A stretch of DNA of 64,000 nucleotides from CAZSMC01 sp964607755 (GCA_964607755.1 CAZSMC010000019.1:4507-68506), one strand, 5' to 3'. Positions 1 to 8,851 are shown, numbered from the stretch's first letter. Notes: generated by a model from the letters alone, not told the origin. Translations and numbers: made by a program.

Positions 1-1702
1 ACGGACTGCCAGCGATGCAGCGGGTATCGTCCCAGGTGACCGGCACATTGGACAGGAATGTCTGTGCTTCCTCAGGTAATTCAAGATAACCGCTCACCCG
101 GTCGGCAAAATGCTGTATGCCTGACTGGAATACGACGGACAATGCCAGCTCGTGCGCATGGGTGGTTTTGTGCGGGTAGGTCACATCCGTAAATGTGACC
201 GGCGTGAAATCCATGGGGCCAATGACATTGCGGGTAAACACCAGATTGACATTGTGCCACGGCGCTTTATCCGGATAGGTGTCATCAAATTTGTAACATT
301 CTGCCCCGCTCACAGATTCTAAAGTGAGCAGATTCGGATAGGTGCGATGCCAGCCGCGCGGGATGGTACATCCGTGACAGTTCACCATCAAGCCGAAATC
401 GTGGGCGTCTTTAAACAGATCGATATAGTACTGAATGATTTCCTGCTTGTCACTGTGCCAGAAATCCACTTTGATGCCGCGGACGCCGAGCTCCTGCAGC
501 CACCGAAATTCCTGTCGCCGGCGCTCGCGTTCGTACAGCCGGTCACGAGGCGCTTCGGTCACCACGTTATTCGGCCCACCGGAATTATACCATATCAACA
601 CACCGATGCCTTGTGAATCGGCATACTTTATGAAATCCTTCAAATCAGATACCGGTTCGTAATTCCAGTTGGCATCGACCAGATAATAATCCCAGTTCAT
701 TGTTTTTGCCATATCGACGAACTTTTTCTGTTTTTCGAAATCCCGCGGACTGTCACTATCCGACCACCAGCTCCATGCGGCAATGCCCGGCTCGACATAA
801 TCGCCAACATCGTAAGCCGGCGGATCAGCTACATGCGTGACCAAAGAAGATTCCACAATATCGGCCGGCTCGCTTCCAACAATGATCACTTTCCATGACG
901 TTTCCCACGGCAATGTGGACGTTGGCTGCGGATCTGCCATGCCCTCGGCATCGGACGCCTCGGGCAGACGAACGCGGTACATGCCGTCGGTGGCCTCCGG
1001 CTGCAAATGTGTACCGCAATAGCTGCCGTTTAAACCAGATTCCGTTAGCAGCAGGAAATGCTCGCCATTGTTTACCTTGAATAAAGCCGGAAACGCCCAG
1101 CCGGATTCAGTCGGCGAGGTCGACCCCACATCGTAGGTCTCATAAAAATTTTCATACGCCGGCCACCACTGTCCGGGATCATCGCATGGCATGATAACCG
1201 CTTTGCCGTCCGGGATGTGAAAACCGGTGGCTTCTTGTAGAATCGTTTTGGGATTTGAATCCGAATCCGGAAACACGTATTTAAACGCCACGCCATCGTT
1301 ATAAGCGCGGACTTTGAGATCGAGACGGGCACTGTCCCGGTTGATGAACGACAGCGTCATTTCATTAGCATGATTGCGGCATTGACGGCGTTTGCCGTTA
1401 TGCAATGTGTACTGCTCGTCAATCACTCTTTCAGTCTTGCCAGTGAACTGGAATCCTGTTAAAAAAGACGTGTCATCGCGTTCGAGCCCTAATGGCGAAC
1501 GGGCAACAACTGTGAATTCATTCAATATGACCGAATAAGTTAATGAATCAGCCGCATTGTCCGCTTCTGCTTTGCTCCGGGACAATTCGACAATCATCCT
1601 GATCTGTTCATCAGGTGATTGTACGGTCCATTTGGTTTGAGAAACCTGTTCGCAGCTCATAAAGCCACCGAACAGAACAGCACACAATAGCATCACTCGC
1701 AT
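1..1702 (-). CDS. GH97 family alpha-glycosidase lipoprotein, C-terminus off the window
   Basis: One uninterrupted reading frame of 567 codons runs from an ATG at 1702, preceded by a GGAGG ribosome site at about 1711-1715, to the window edge. The N-terminus is a lipoprotein signal with lipobox Cys17. A beta-sandwich-like N-terminal part is followed by a TIM-barrel catalytic part typical of glycoside hydrolase family 97, which are outer-membrane or periplasmic alpha-glucosidases and alpha-galactosidases of FCB bacteria. The motif GIKVDFWHSDKQ places an Asp at residue 413, and LTLESVSGAE places a Glu at 462. An Asp at the first site is the pattern of the retaining alpha-galactosidase-type branch rather than the inverting SusB type; this subtype is inferred. 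Family members are usually 640-700 residues, so roughly 80-130 residues are missing. A ROK regulator lies directly upstream on the same strand. Confidence 0.9.
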   Translation of the reverse strand, partial: MRVMLLCAVLFGGFMSCEQVSQTKWTVQSPDEQIRMIVELSRSKAEADNAADSLTYSVILNEFTVVARSPLGLERDDTSFLTGFQFTGKTERVIDEQYTLHNGKRRQCRNHANEMTLSFINRDSARLDLKVRAYNDGVAFKYVFPDSDSNPKTILQEATGFHIPDGKAVIMPCDDPGQWWPAYENFYETYDVGSTSPTESGWAFPALFKVNNGEHFLLLTESGLNGSYCGTHLQPEATDGMYRVRLPEASDAEGMADPQPTSTLPWETSWKVIIVGSEPADIVESSLVTHVADPPAYDVGDYVEPGIAAWSWWSDSDSPRDFEKQKKFVDMAKTMNWDYYLVDANWNYEPVSDLKDFIKYADSQGIGVLIWYNSGGPNNVVTEAPRDRLYERERRRQEFRWLQELGVRGIKVDFWHSDKQEIIQYYIDLFKDAHDFGLMVNCHGCTIPRGWHRTYPNLLTLESVSGAECYKFDDTYPDKAPWHNVNLVFTRNVIGPMDFTPVTFTDVTYPHKTTHAHELALSVVFQSGIQHFADRVSGYLELPEEAQTFLSNVPVTWDDTRCIAGSP

Positions 1703-1791
1703 TTTTTCGTCCTCCTGGTTTTGACTTTTTTTACAGCTACTATTTAAGCATTTCTCAATTTTTATTCAATTATTTTTAGCAAAATATTTCG

Positions 1792-1950
1792 GAAATACCT
1801 CAGTTACAATTCCAACAATGGGTCACAAAACTAGTTAATAACATATTATAATTTCCAAATTTATAGAATGATACAACATTGATGCAGAAAAGATTTGTGA
1901 CCCATTGTTTAATTTAGATAGAGCATATCAACCGATAACTGAGCTTATAC
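1792..1950. repeat. Nested inverted-repeat element, copy 1
   Basis: A segment of about 159 bp is repeated with roughly 85 percent identity at 16464-16621. It holds a perfect 16-bp inverted repeat, AACAATGGGTCACAAA at 1814-1829 and its complement at 1894-1909, inside an outer 8-bp pair, CTCAGTTA at 1799-1806 and TAACTGAG at 1936-1943. It fills most of the 315-bp gap between the ROK gene stop and the GH97 start, ending 89 bp before the GH97 ATG. It encodes no protein. It could be a small non-autonomous mobile element, or a regulatory or transcript-processing structure. Confidence 0.85.
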
Positions 1951-2017
1951 ATATTTCGATTTATATTGGTAGTAATATTTGAAAAGAGTATCTTTTTTGA
2001 TACCCTTGCATACCTCT

Positions 2018-3271
2018 TCATGCGGATGACTTGACCGGCCAATATACATCGGTTTCTACATTGTGGAACAATTTTTCCAGGACCAGAGCCGCACACCCGA
2101 CACTGATTCCATCTTCTCCGAGGATGCTAGTTTTGAGCTCCACCGCCTCGACAGGTGTTCGAAGAGGCGCTCTTTCCAAATGACGATTCACTTCATCGGA
2201 CATTTTGGGTAATTGGCGAAACAATGGCCCGCTCAGCACAAGGACTTTGGGATTAAAAGCATAAATCAAATTACAACAGACCGTCCCGACAATTCGGCTA
2301 AACAGTTTAAAAATATAAAGTCCGAGCGGGTCTCCCTCTTTTACAGCGGTGATAAAGTCCTCGATAGTAGCGTGTTCTGAGAGAATAGATGTCCAGCCTT
2401 CTTCCAGGCCGCGCTGGATTGATTTTTTAATGTTAGTAAATGATAGCACGTCTCCCCAAAATCTGGGTTGGTCATTTATGAGAATAGACTTTTGCAGCGA
2501 GGCTTCCGGGAAAAATTCGCTAAAGCCGATCTCTCCGGCACTTGCCGTCGTGCCGCGGATTAATAGTCCGTTCAACATAATGCCAGCCCCGATGCCGTTT
2601 TCCAGCCACAAACAGATCAAATCTTTCACATCACGACCGGTGCCGAATTGATATTCACCAAGTGTCAATGTTTTTACATCATTCTCCACATAAACCGTAT
2701 ATCCCAGTTGATGTTGGATATATTCTTGAACGGCAAAATTTTGCCATCCCGGAGCGGTGCGTTCCCGGACGAGGCCTTGTTTATAGTCCACGATGCCAGG
2801 TAAAGCAACACCCACGCCAACGACCCGGGAAGAAACATTCAACCCAGAAACCATAACTAAAACGTCTTGACACACAGAATCTAATATTTTTTCTGGTTGT
2901 TCTCCTTGTTGAAAAAAAGTGATCTTTTTTTGCAATATTTTGCCGTGCAAATTAACAATCCCATAAGACACATAATCTAAAGCAATATGAATTGAAATCA
3001 CAAAGCCGGCATCGGCATTGAAAGCCAGCAAAACTTCTTTTCGTCCACGACCAGCCCGGGTATTACCTTTTCCGACAATCGTTACTAAATTCAAGGATTT
3101 CAATTTATTAACGTTATTGGTGACAGTCGCACGAGTGAGTCTCAACCTTTGTGCCAGGCGGACTCTTGAAATGGGACCAGATTCATACACAGCCCTCAAA
3201 ATGGAAAGTTCATTTGTATTTAATTTCTGGACTATTGTCTCCACAGGCATCCTATTATTTTGTTTAGGCAT
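2018..3271 (-). CDS. ROK-family transcriptional regulator (NagC/XylR-like)
   Basis: A 417-residue protein. Residues 18-80 form a winged helix-turn-helix (ISRVRLAQRLRLTRATVTNNVNKLKSLNLV followed by a basic GRGRK wing), and residues 85-400 form the ROK sugar-kinase-like fold. It keeps the ALPGIVD and VENDVK elements and the GIGAG turn. The usual ROK zinc site (a His, then CxCGxxGC) is absent: after GEIGF the chain goes straight on without Cys residues. The family represses sugar-use genes and is released by a sugar or sugar phosphate. Its neighbours are a GH97 enzyme downstream and a divergent CBM9-like secreted protein, so it probably controls this carbohydrate locus; that is inference. The ATG at 3271 has only a weak ribosome site. 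Confidence 0.9.
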   Translation of the reverse strand: MPKQNNRMPVETIVQKLNTNELSILRAVYESGPISRVRLAQRLRLTRATVTNNVNKLKSLNLVTIVGKGNTRAGRGRKEVLLAFNADAGFVISIHIALDYVSYGIVNLHGKILQKKITFFQQGEQPEKILDSVCQDVLVMVSGLNVSSRVVGVGVALPGIVDYKQGLVRERTAPGWQNFAVQEYIQHQLGYTVYVENDVKTLTLGEYQFGTGRDVKDLICLWLENGIGAGIMLNGLLIRGTTASAGEIGFSEFFPEASLQKSILINDQPRFWGDVLSFTNIKKSIQRGLEEGWTSILSEHATIEDFITAVKEGDPLGLYIFKLFSRIVGTVCCNLIYAFNPKVLVLSGPLFRQLPKMSDEVNRHLERAPLRTPVEAVELKTSILGEDGISVGCAALVLEKLFHNVETDVYWPVKSSA

Positions 3272-3762
3272 TTAACAATTAAGACACCAAGAGAATACAA
3301 ATTTGATTTTGAAAACACAAGGTTTTTTTAATCCACTAATTCTTTTTCTTTTTATCTTTGTAACTTTTGTTCTTGTAATTATTATTATATTATATTCATT
3401 TTATTGTATTTATGTATGTATTGCAGTGGCCAGATATTAAAATTAAATGAGCATTGGAGGAAAAAGTACCTCAATTCCGAAAAATTTTCTTGACAAAATC
3501 AATAAATAATTGTATTATGATTTTGTTTATATATTTAACTTTTGATAATATTTTACATCACAATTATGACATATATTTGTTTTTATCCTCGTATGTCAGT
3601 CATTTTTCCATATTCATTTCTGTTCTTGTAAATAACATCAATCAGTGAATCCGGTTTGAGTTTTATATTTCAATCATTGAATGAACTTACTTTGTGAGGA
3701 GGTGATCTGCGAATTCAAACGCCCGTTAATTCAGTTTAATTTTTAAAAAAAAGGAGGAAAAA
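3272..3762. promoter_or_regulatory. AT-rich divergent intergenic region
   Basis: This 491-bp gap separates the divergent ROK regulator and the CBM9-like gene. It is strongly AT-rich and must hold both promoters. I see no convincing palindromic operator or coding frame. A TATCTTTG at 3353-3360 resembles the FCB-type -7 element TAnnTTTG, but no matching -33 TTG is present, so it is not called. An extended Shine-Dalgarno-like sequence at 3697-3707 is listed separately. Confidence 0.5.
3697..3707 (+). promoter_or_regulatory. Orphan extended Shine-Dalgarno in the 5' leader
   Basis: AGGAGGTGATC is an 11-nucleotide perfect complement to the conserved 3' tail of bacterial 16S rRNA. It lies 56 bp before the CBM9-gene ATG, which has its own AAGGAGG at 3751-3757. 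No ATG or GTG follows it at a proper distance. A CTG at 3707 would open an 11-codon frame ending with TAA at 3737-3739. It may be a ribosome standby site, a leader peptide with a non-AUG start, or chance. Confidence 0.4.
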
Positions 3763-5643
3763 ATGGTCCAAAAAATGGTTGTTACAGTGATGCTCATGTG
3801 TCTGATTGTGAGTACAAGCTGGACACAGGATAATTATTTTATTCCATTCATGCACAAAGCGACAGAACCGGTGACAGTCGATGGTGTCCTCGATGAATGG
3901 AATTTTTGCTTTCCGATTGACATGAATCAGGAGACAGCGCCAGCCAATTCACGTTGCCAGGACTGGATGCCGGTCGATAACATCGACCTGAGCGGAACGA
4001 TCAAGGTAATGTGGGACGAAGAGTACTTTTACATTTCAGCAGAAATCCGCGATGATTTACCAGGCGTTCTACCCGCTCCAGGCTGGCGCGCAGATGCTGT
4101 GGAAGTTTATTTTGGCAACTATGATGTCGGCAATGTACCCTGGGACCCAAACGGCGACGGAACAACCCCGGATACCGAGGAAAAATACGCCTGCCAAATC
4201 TCTTTTTATTTTGACTCTGATAACGATACCTGCGACATTGTGCAATACACACCAATACAACGCTCTCTTAAATCTAATAAATCAGTCATGAAAGGTCTCT
4301 TGTGGGATAATTTCGAAGGTTATAATATCGAAGCCAAAGTCGCCTGGGAAGATTTCCGCTCCCCGAACGATAATGTGTTTGCCTTTAAAGGCGGTGAAAT
4401 TACTCCGTGCACGTTTTCACTTTATGACGTGGACGACTGGGACCCGGATTCTGATGACTTTCAGGGTTATCAGTTTGCCGAACGCGACCATCCCCCCTAT
4501 CAGGGTCCCGGACGTGGCTGGCAGGTGATGAAAGTGATGCCGGAACGGGAAACACCCTATTACAAAGATTCCTCACCCTATCTCAAAAAGGCAAAGGGAC
4601 CAGTAACGATTGACGGTAATCTCAATGAATGGAATTACTGTTTTCCTGTAAACATGAATCAAACAAGTATCCCCGACTATTCACGCGCTTATAATTGGTG
4701 GCCAATGGATAATATCGATCTGAGCGGACCACTCAAATTCATGTACGATGAAAACTATTTATACATCGGCTCACATATTGCCGATGACTTACCAGGAGTC
4801 ATTCCCCAGCACGCCCATTGGTCTGCTGATGCCATTGAAATCTATCTGGGAAACTATGATATTGGCGAGATGGGTGTTGTGCCAGACCACAGCGGTTATG
4901 CCAATTCAGATGACATGCTTGATGTCCAGCTTGGGTTTTACTATGACGCGGATCTCGATTCTGTTGATATATATTTATGGAATCCAAGTGACAAGGCTGG
5001 CTTTCTGCCATCCAACGATACGCAAGCTGCCGCAAAGATATGGGATAATGGACTTGGTTATGATTATGAGGCACGCGTTTCCCTTCAGGAACTGGCCGAT
5101 ATGGTTGATGAAGAACTTGGGCAGCGCACATTCGACTTTGTCGGCAATGTCGGAGCCATATTTCCGTGCACTTATGCTCTCTATGACCGTGATGACTGGA
5201 CCGAGGATGATTTTCAAGGATACCAATACGTATCCGATGCTGCTGCGCCTTTTAATGGCCCCGGAGCAGGCGGCTGGGAAGGTGTGAAAATTGTTCCCAC
5301 CTGTCTTTACGAAAATCTCGACCACTTGTGGGAAACATACACATTTGTCGCAGACGGCTCCCAACCAGTAAAATCCTCAACTTTTCTTTTAAAGCCGAAT
5401 TACCCAAACCCGTTTAATCCGGTGACAACAATTGAATTTACCCTGCCCCGGGATGGAACAGTAGACCTTTCCATTTATAACGCGCGCGGTGAAGTTGTTA
5501 AAAATGTGTTATCGCATTCATTTCTTAATGCTGGAATACATGCCTGTACTGTAGATATGTCTCATCTTCCAAGCGGTGTTTACCTCTCTGTCTTGAGTTA
5601 TGGTGAAGAAACTCAAGCACAAAAAATGATGCTCATCAAGTAA
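3763..5643 (+). CDS. Secreted protein with two CBM9-like domains and type IX secretion sorting domain
   Basis: A 626-residue protein with a signal peptide (residues 1 to about 21). Two long repeats follow, about 22-265 and 270-540. Each begins with a VTVDG/VTIDG-x-L-x-EWN motif, then NIDLSG, a YFYI/YLYI strand, a DDLPGV segment and an ADAVEVYFGNYD-type strand, as in CBM9-like sugar-binding beta-sandwiches. The last 80 residues (NYPNPFNPVTTIEF... SGVYLSVL... KMMLIK) are a type IX secretion sorting domain, so the protein should cross the outer membrane through SprA, which is encoded at 16651-22806. No catalytic domain is visible, so it is probably a surface glycan-binding protein. Its ATG is chosen by the AAGGAGG at 3751-3757. 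A strong terminator follows at 5648-5681. Confidence 0.87.
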   Translation: MVQKMVVTVMLMCLIVSTSWTQDNYFIPFMHKATEPVTVDGVLDEWNFCFPIDMNQETAPANSRCQDWMPVDNIDLSGTIKVMWDEEYFYISAEIRDDLPGVLPAPGWRADAVEVYFGNYDVGNVPWDPNGDGTTPDTEEKYACQISFYFDSDNDTCDIVQYTPIQRSLKSNKSVMKGLLWDNFEGYNIEAKVAWEDFRSPNDNVFAFKGGEITPCTFSLYDVDDWDPDSDDFQGYQFAERDHPPYQGPGRGWQVMKVMPERETPYYKDSSPYLKKAKGPVTIDGNLNEWNYCFPVNMNQTSIPDYSRAYNWWPMDNIDLSGPLKFMYDENYLYIGSHIADDLPGVIPQHAHWSADAIEIYLGNYDIGEMGVVPDHSGYANSDDMLDVQLGFYYDADLDSVDIYLWNPSDKAGFLPSNDTQAAAKIWDNGLGYDYEARVSLQELADMVDEELGQRTFDFVGNVGAIFPCTYALYDRDDWTEDDFQGYQYVSDAAAPFNGPGAGGWEGVKIVPTCLYENLDHLWETYTFVADGSQPVKSSTFLLKPNYPNPFNPVTTIEFTLPRDGTVDLSIYNARGEVVKNVLSHSFLNAGIHACTVDMSHLPSGVYLSVLSYGEETQAQKMMLIK

Positions 5644-5647
5644 TTTA

Positions 5648-5681
5648 AAAGCCGGGTAATGTCGTTATTCTACCCGGCTTT
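5648..5681 (+). terminator. Rho-independent terminator after the CBM9 protein
   Basis: AAAGCCGGGTA at 5648-5658 pairs perfectly with TACCCGGCTTT at 5671-5681 across a 12-base loop. It starts five bases after the stop codon. The trailing T run is short, so its strength is uncertain. Confidence 0.8.
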
Positions 5682-5812
5682 AAGTTCTATAATTTTGACA
5701 ATCAATATCTCAACGCATCTTCCTCTTTGAATCCTGCCAAATCCTTTGTACATTTTGTTTTAATTTTCGGTGAATAATTTGACGATACGAAATCATAAAG
5801 CAGGAGGGTTTT

Positions 5813-6865
5813 ATGACAAAGATCACCCTGATCTTTATCGGGATGTGCGTTTTACTCACAATATCTGTGTGCTCCAAAGATTCCGATAACGGCACAGATC
5901 CCACGGTCGAGAAAGGTGTGCGAACGATGACATGGCATGGCTGGCAAAATTCTGTTGAAATCAATAACGCAACAACCAAAGTGATTGTGGTTCCGGCTAT
6001 AGGCCGGATCATGTATTATGGTCTCCAGGACGGTAATAATGTGCTGTGGAATAATCCGCAGTTTTTCGGCAAAACACTGCCGGAAGGCAAGCCGTATAAA
6101 CAAAACGGCAGCATAGTCTGGGCGAACTTTGGCGGCGATAAAGTGTGGCCGACAGAGCAAAGCCAGTTTCCTGAAATTAACGGCCGCGGCTGGCCGCCGG
6201 ACCACTGGTTCGATGGCGGTAAACACGATTATGAGCTGCTGGAAAACGGAGTCGTCATCACCGGCCAGGTCAGTGATTATTGCGGCGCCAGGATCAGTCG
6301 TGAAATCATTCTTGATCAAGAGACGTCTGAATTGACCATAAACCAGACTATTACCAAAGAAAAACGGGCGCAAAACAATGCCGTCGAGCCGATCAGTTTT
6401 ACGGTGTGGAATGTCACTCAAATCCGTTCCCCGGTCATGACGCTGTTCAACCTGAATCCGAACAGCGCTCTGGAAAACGGTTATTATTTGTGGCAAGATG
6501 AAGCGGCAACCAATTTTAATGTTTACGGCAATGTCGGTGCCTTTCTGCCGGACCCAAGCAGGGCCCAAAAAGCCGGGGCGGATTCGGACAAGTGGTTAGC
6601 AGCAATCGTGGATAATACAGTGATCGGGGAATTTTTCACCTATCAGCCCGGGGAAGAATATCCGGACAGCGGTTTGAGCGCCGAGGTGTACACCAGTCCC
6701 GAGTATACTGAACTCGAACTTCTCAGCCCATTCAAGAAACTGAGAATAGATGAAAGCCTGAATTACACGATAAAATGGCGATTGCACAAATTGCCGTCTG
6801 ATGCATCGTCAATGGATGCCAAACGCGAAGCCGCTGTTGAGTGGCTGAACAGCGTGGCGCAATAA
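5813..6865 (+). CDS. DUF4380 lipoprotein, galactose-mutarotase-like fold
   Basis: A 350-residue protein with a lipoprotein signal ending LTISVC (Cys20). The body starts with VEINNATTKVIVVPAIGRIMYYGL and NNVLWNNP, the pattern of DUF4380 proteins, which resemble aldose-1-epimerase-type beta-sandwiches. The family has no firmly established reaction. Next to GH97 and CBM9-like genes, a role in handling sugars at the cell surface or in the periplasm is plausible but inferred. A GGAGG site precedes the ATG. A bidirectional terminator follows at 6873-6905. Confidence 0.8.
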   Translation: MTKITLIFIGMCVLLTISVCSKDSDNGTDPTVEKGVRTMTWHGWQNSVEINNATTKVIVVPAIGRIMYYGLQDGNNVLWNNPQFFGKTLPEGKPYKQNGSIVWANFGGDKVWPTEQSQFPEINGRGWPPDHWFDGGKHDYELLENGVVITGQVSDYCGARISREIILDQETSELTINQTITKEKRAQNNAVEPISFTVWNVTQIRSPVMTLFNLNPNSALENGYYLWQDEAATNFNVYGNVGAFLPDPSRAQKAGADSDKWLAAIVDNTVIGEFFTYQPGEEYPDSGLSAEVYTSPEYTELELLSPFKKLRIDESLNYTIKWRLHKLPSDASSMDAKREAAVEWLNSVAQ

Positions 6866-6872
6866 AATAAAA

Positions 6873-6905
6873 TGGCCCCGAATATTTTGACCGGGGCCAC
6901 TTTTT
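6873..6905. terminator. Bidirectional terminator between convergent genes
   Basis: TGGCCCCG at 6873-6880 pairs with CGGGGCCA at 6892-6899, and TTTTT follows at 6901-6905. An A-rich stretch on the left makes it usable for the minus-strand coiled-coil gene, whose stop is at 6910. Confidence 0.85.
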
Positions 6906-6909
6906 CATT

Positions 6910-7509
6910 TTACCATTCCAGTTCGTCTTTTTTACCAATCATGTCATTCAACCGGTTGGAAATAATATCCTCTTTCTTTTCCTGGCGTAATTGAACCGCT
7001 TCTTTGAGTTTGGCCAGTTCTTTTTCCAGTTTTTCAATTCGTCGCTTTTTTTCGAGTTCGCGCAAATCAAAAAGTGTATCCAGTTTTTCTCGTAATTCCG
7101 CTTTGATGTTTTCCTTCTCGGCCTCATCTTCCGATTGCCGGTATTCCATGGCCAATTGCCAGGTTTGGATTTCCAACTGAATGCGTTCTTTGCTGGATTC
7201 ATACAAATCAGGATCTTTGTTTTCCAGAAAATCGAATTTTTCCAGTTCTGCCCACGTTTTTATCAACATGCGGCGATAAAAAGCAGGATTTTCTTTTTCC
7301 ATATTCTCCAGGACATCCTGGCTAATAATATCTTTTTCTACAATTTTTTCAAAAGCTCTATCCACGATCTGGTCTAATCGAGCCGGAGTTTTTGGCTGAT
7401 TTTTTAAATTATCGCGTCTGTTAGCGCCTGGCGGCAACATGTTCTGACCACTCTGTGCCAGAGTGAGGGTTGAGACAATGAAAATTATCAAAATAAATAG
7501 CTTCTTCAT
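6910..7509 (-). CDS. Exported charged coiled-coil protein in sigma-factor operon
   Basis: A 199-residue protein with a clear signal peptide (MKKLFILIIFIVSTLTLAQ). The rest is almost entirely helical and highly charged, with long Glu/Lys/Arg heptad-like runs at about 100-185. Residues 45-90 hold a segment rich in Glu and aromatics. It is the last gene of a three-gene operon after an ECF sigma factor and its anti-sigma factor, 15 bp from the latter. The size, export signal and helical character recall periplasmic Spy/CpxP-like sensors or chaperones, but I see no LTxxQ signature. It may be a target or a stress sensor of the sigma factor; its exact function is unknown. Confidence 0.75.
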   Translation of the reverse strand: MKKLFILIIFIVSTLTLAQSGQNMLPPGANRRDNLKNQPKTPARLDQIVDRAFEKIVEKDIISQDVLENMEKENPAFYRRMLIKTWAELEKFDFLENKDPDLYESSKERIQLEIQTWQLAMEYRQSEDEAEKENIKAELREKLDTLFDLRELEKKRRIEKLEKELAKLKEAVQLRQEKKEDIISNRLNDMIGKKDELEW

Positions 7510-7524
7510 CCTAACCTCCGTGAG

Positions 7525-8112
7525 CTAAAATGTTTGTTCATCAGTTTGCTGTAAAAGAGACAAAATATCATTTTCAATTTCCTGTAGCCGGACTTTTATC
7601 GAATTCTCGAATAATTCGGCATCGGGATCATTGCCGTACAGGTGATCTCCGTCAGCCATGAGAAGAGTGATCTCCTTTTCTATCGCATCGAATTCTTCAT
7701 CCAGACTGGCGTTCCATTGCAAGACATGTGTTTTATTAATCCTTGTTCCGGATTCAAAGGGAGAAATATACCAAAACAACAGAAGAAAAATCACTGAAAC
7801 AACAGCAGTGCCGATCCAGGCGATTCGGGGCATTGGGTGAATCATCTGTCGTGCATGAGCTAGCAGAGACTTTAGTTTTTCTAACCAGCAACCACTGGAT
7901 TGCGCCTGTTCCAAGATATCTTCAATCAATGACGGATCCACATCATCAAGCGGAATAGAGTGCACAGCTTCTTGTGTCTTTTTCAGCAAAGCCAACTCTT
8001 GCTGGCACTTTTGACACGATGAGAGATGTTCTAAAAATTCTTTTCCGATCTGCTCTTCCAATTCATTATAAAGATAAAGCAGCGCAATGTCTTTATATTT
8101 TTCACAACACAT
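7525..8112 (-). CDS. Anti-sigma factor with zf-HC2 zinc finger and one membrane segment
   Basis: A 195-residue protein. Its N-terminus has Cys2/Cys3 and the motif EHLSSCQKCQ (His29, Cys33, Cys36), the zinc-binding anti-sigma domain. A single membrane helix spans about 97-117 and is followed by a periplasmic tail with acidic residues. Such proteins hold an ECF sigma factor at the inner membrane until an envelope signal arrives. The start overlaps the end of the sigma gene by 11 bp, which indicates translational coupling. Confidence 0.88.
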   Translation of the reverse strand: MCCEKYKDIALLYLYNELEEQIGKEFLEHLSSCQKCQQELALLKKTQEAVHSIPLDDVDPSLIEDILEQAQSSGCWLEKLKSLLAHARQMIHPMPRIAWIGTAVVSVIFLLLFWYISPFESGTRINKTHVLQWNASLDEEFDAIEKEITLLMADGDHLYGNDPDAELFENSIKVRLQEIENDILSLLQQTDEQTF

Positions 8113-8704
8113 TATCCAATTCTCCGAAATCGTTTGTTGCCATTTTTCGCAAATTCAGCAGCGCGTAGCGCATTCTGCCAAGCACGGTATTTATCGGACA
8201 GTCCAGCATGACTGCAATTTCTTTGAAGGACAATCCGCTATGCTCTCTGAGCAGCAAAACCTGGCGCTGTTCCACAGGTAAACGCTTTATGGCTTTTTTG
8301 AGATAACTTTGCAGCTCGCGTTGTTTGACATCCTCTTCTGGTGACGGTGAATGGGTATCGAGAATGTCCGGTGACGGCATGCCGTTATTTTCCTGTGAAA
8401 CGGGTTCCATGATTTTTGTCTGCCTCTTGTGTTTGCGAAGGTAATCGATAGCTAACCGATTGGCGATGCCGAAAAGCCAGCTTGAAAACTTGCCTTGCTC
8501 TTTATACCGGGGCAACGCTTTGATCACTTTAAAAAATGTATCCTGAAAAAGATCATCCGCTGCACCTGGATCGCTCACCATACGTTGCAAATAAGAAGCA
8601 AGTTGCCGGCGATAGCGTGTAACCAGGATGTCAAATGCCTTGACATCACCATGTTGATAGTTCCGGACCAGGTCGGCATCGCTTATCAAATCTGTCTGTC
8701 TCAT
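8102..8704 (-). CDS. ECF RNA polymerase sigma factor (sigma-70 family)
   Basis: A 200-residue protein with region 2 (DLFQDTFFKVIKALPRYKEQ, then FSSWLFGIANRLAIDYLRK) and region 4 (LPVEQRQVLLLREHSGLSFKEIAVMLDCPINTVLGRMRYAL), the two-domain build of ECF sigma factors. A linker of about 30 residues rich in Ser/Pro/Glu separates them. It overlaps the anti-sigma gene by 11 bp and probably controls its own operon and an envelope-stress regulon. I could not identify its promoter in the 147 bp upstream. Confidence 0.93.
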   Translation of the reverse strand: MRQTDLISDADLVRNYQHGDVKAFDILVTRYRRQLASYLQRMVSDPGAADDLFQDTFFKVIKALPRYKEQGKFSSWLFGIANRLAIDYLRKHKRQTKIMEPVSQENNGMPSPDILDTHSPSPEEDVKQRELQSYLKKAIKRLPVEQRQVLLLREHSGLSFKEIAVMLDCPINTVLGRMRYALLNLRKMATNDFGELDNVL

Positions 8705-8851
8705 AGTTTCTGGTTTTGATCAGTTCAATACAGTAAACGTTTGATATGCCAATATATTGTGTGAAAAATTCATTTTCTTTTTAAACATTCAAGAGGAAAA
8801 CAGAAAAGTATTACTTTCGTTCAGGGAATAATTGTGCACATACCCGGCAGG

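Noticed and set aside
3454..3648. Small hydrophobic frame in the ROK/CBM9 intergenic region
   Set aside because: It starts with TTG, is a product of AT-rich sequence and has no plausible signal or domain.
5852..6568. A 238-codon minus-strand frame
   Set aside because: It lies opposite the DUF4380 gene, which has a clear lipoprotein signal and ribosome site; no domain is visible in the antisense product.
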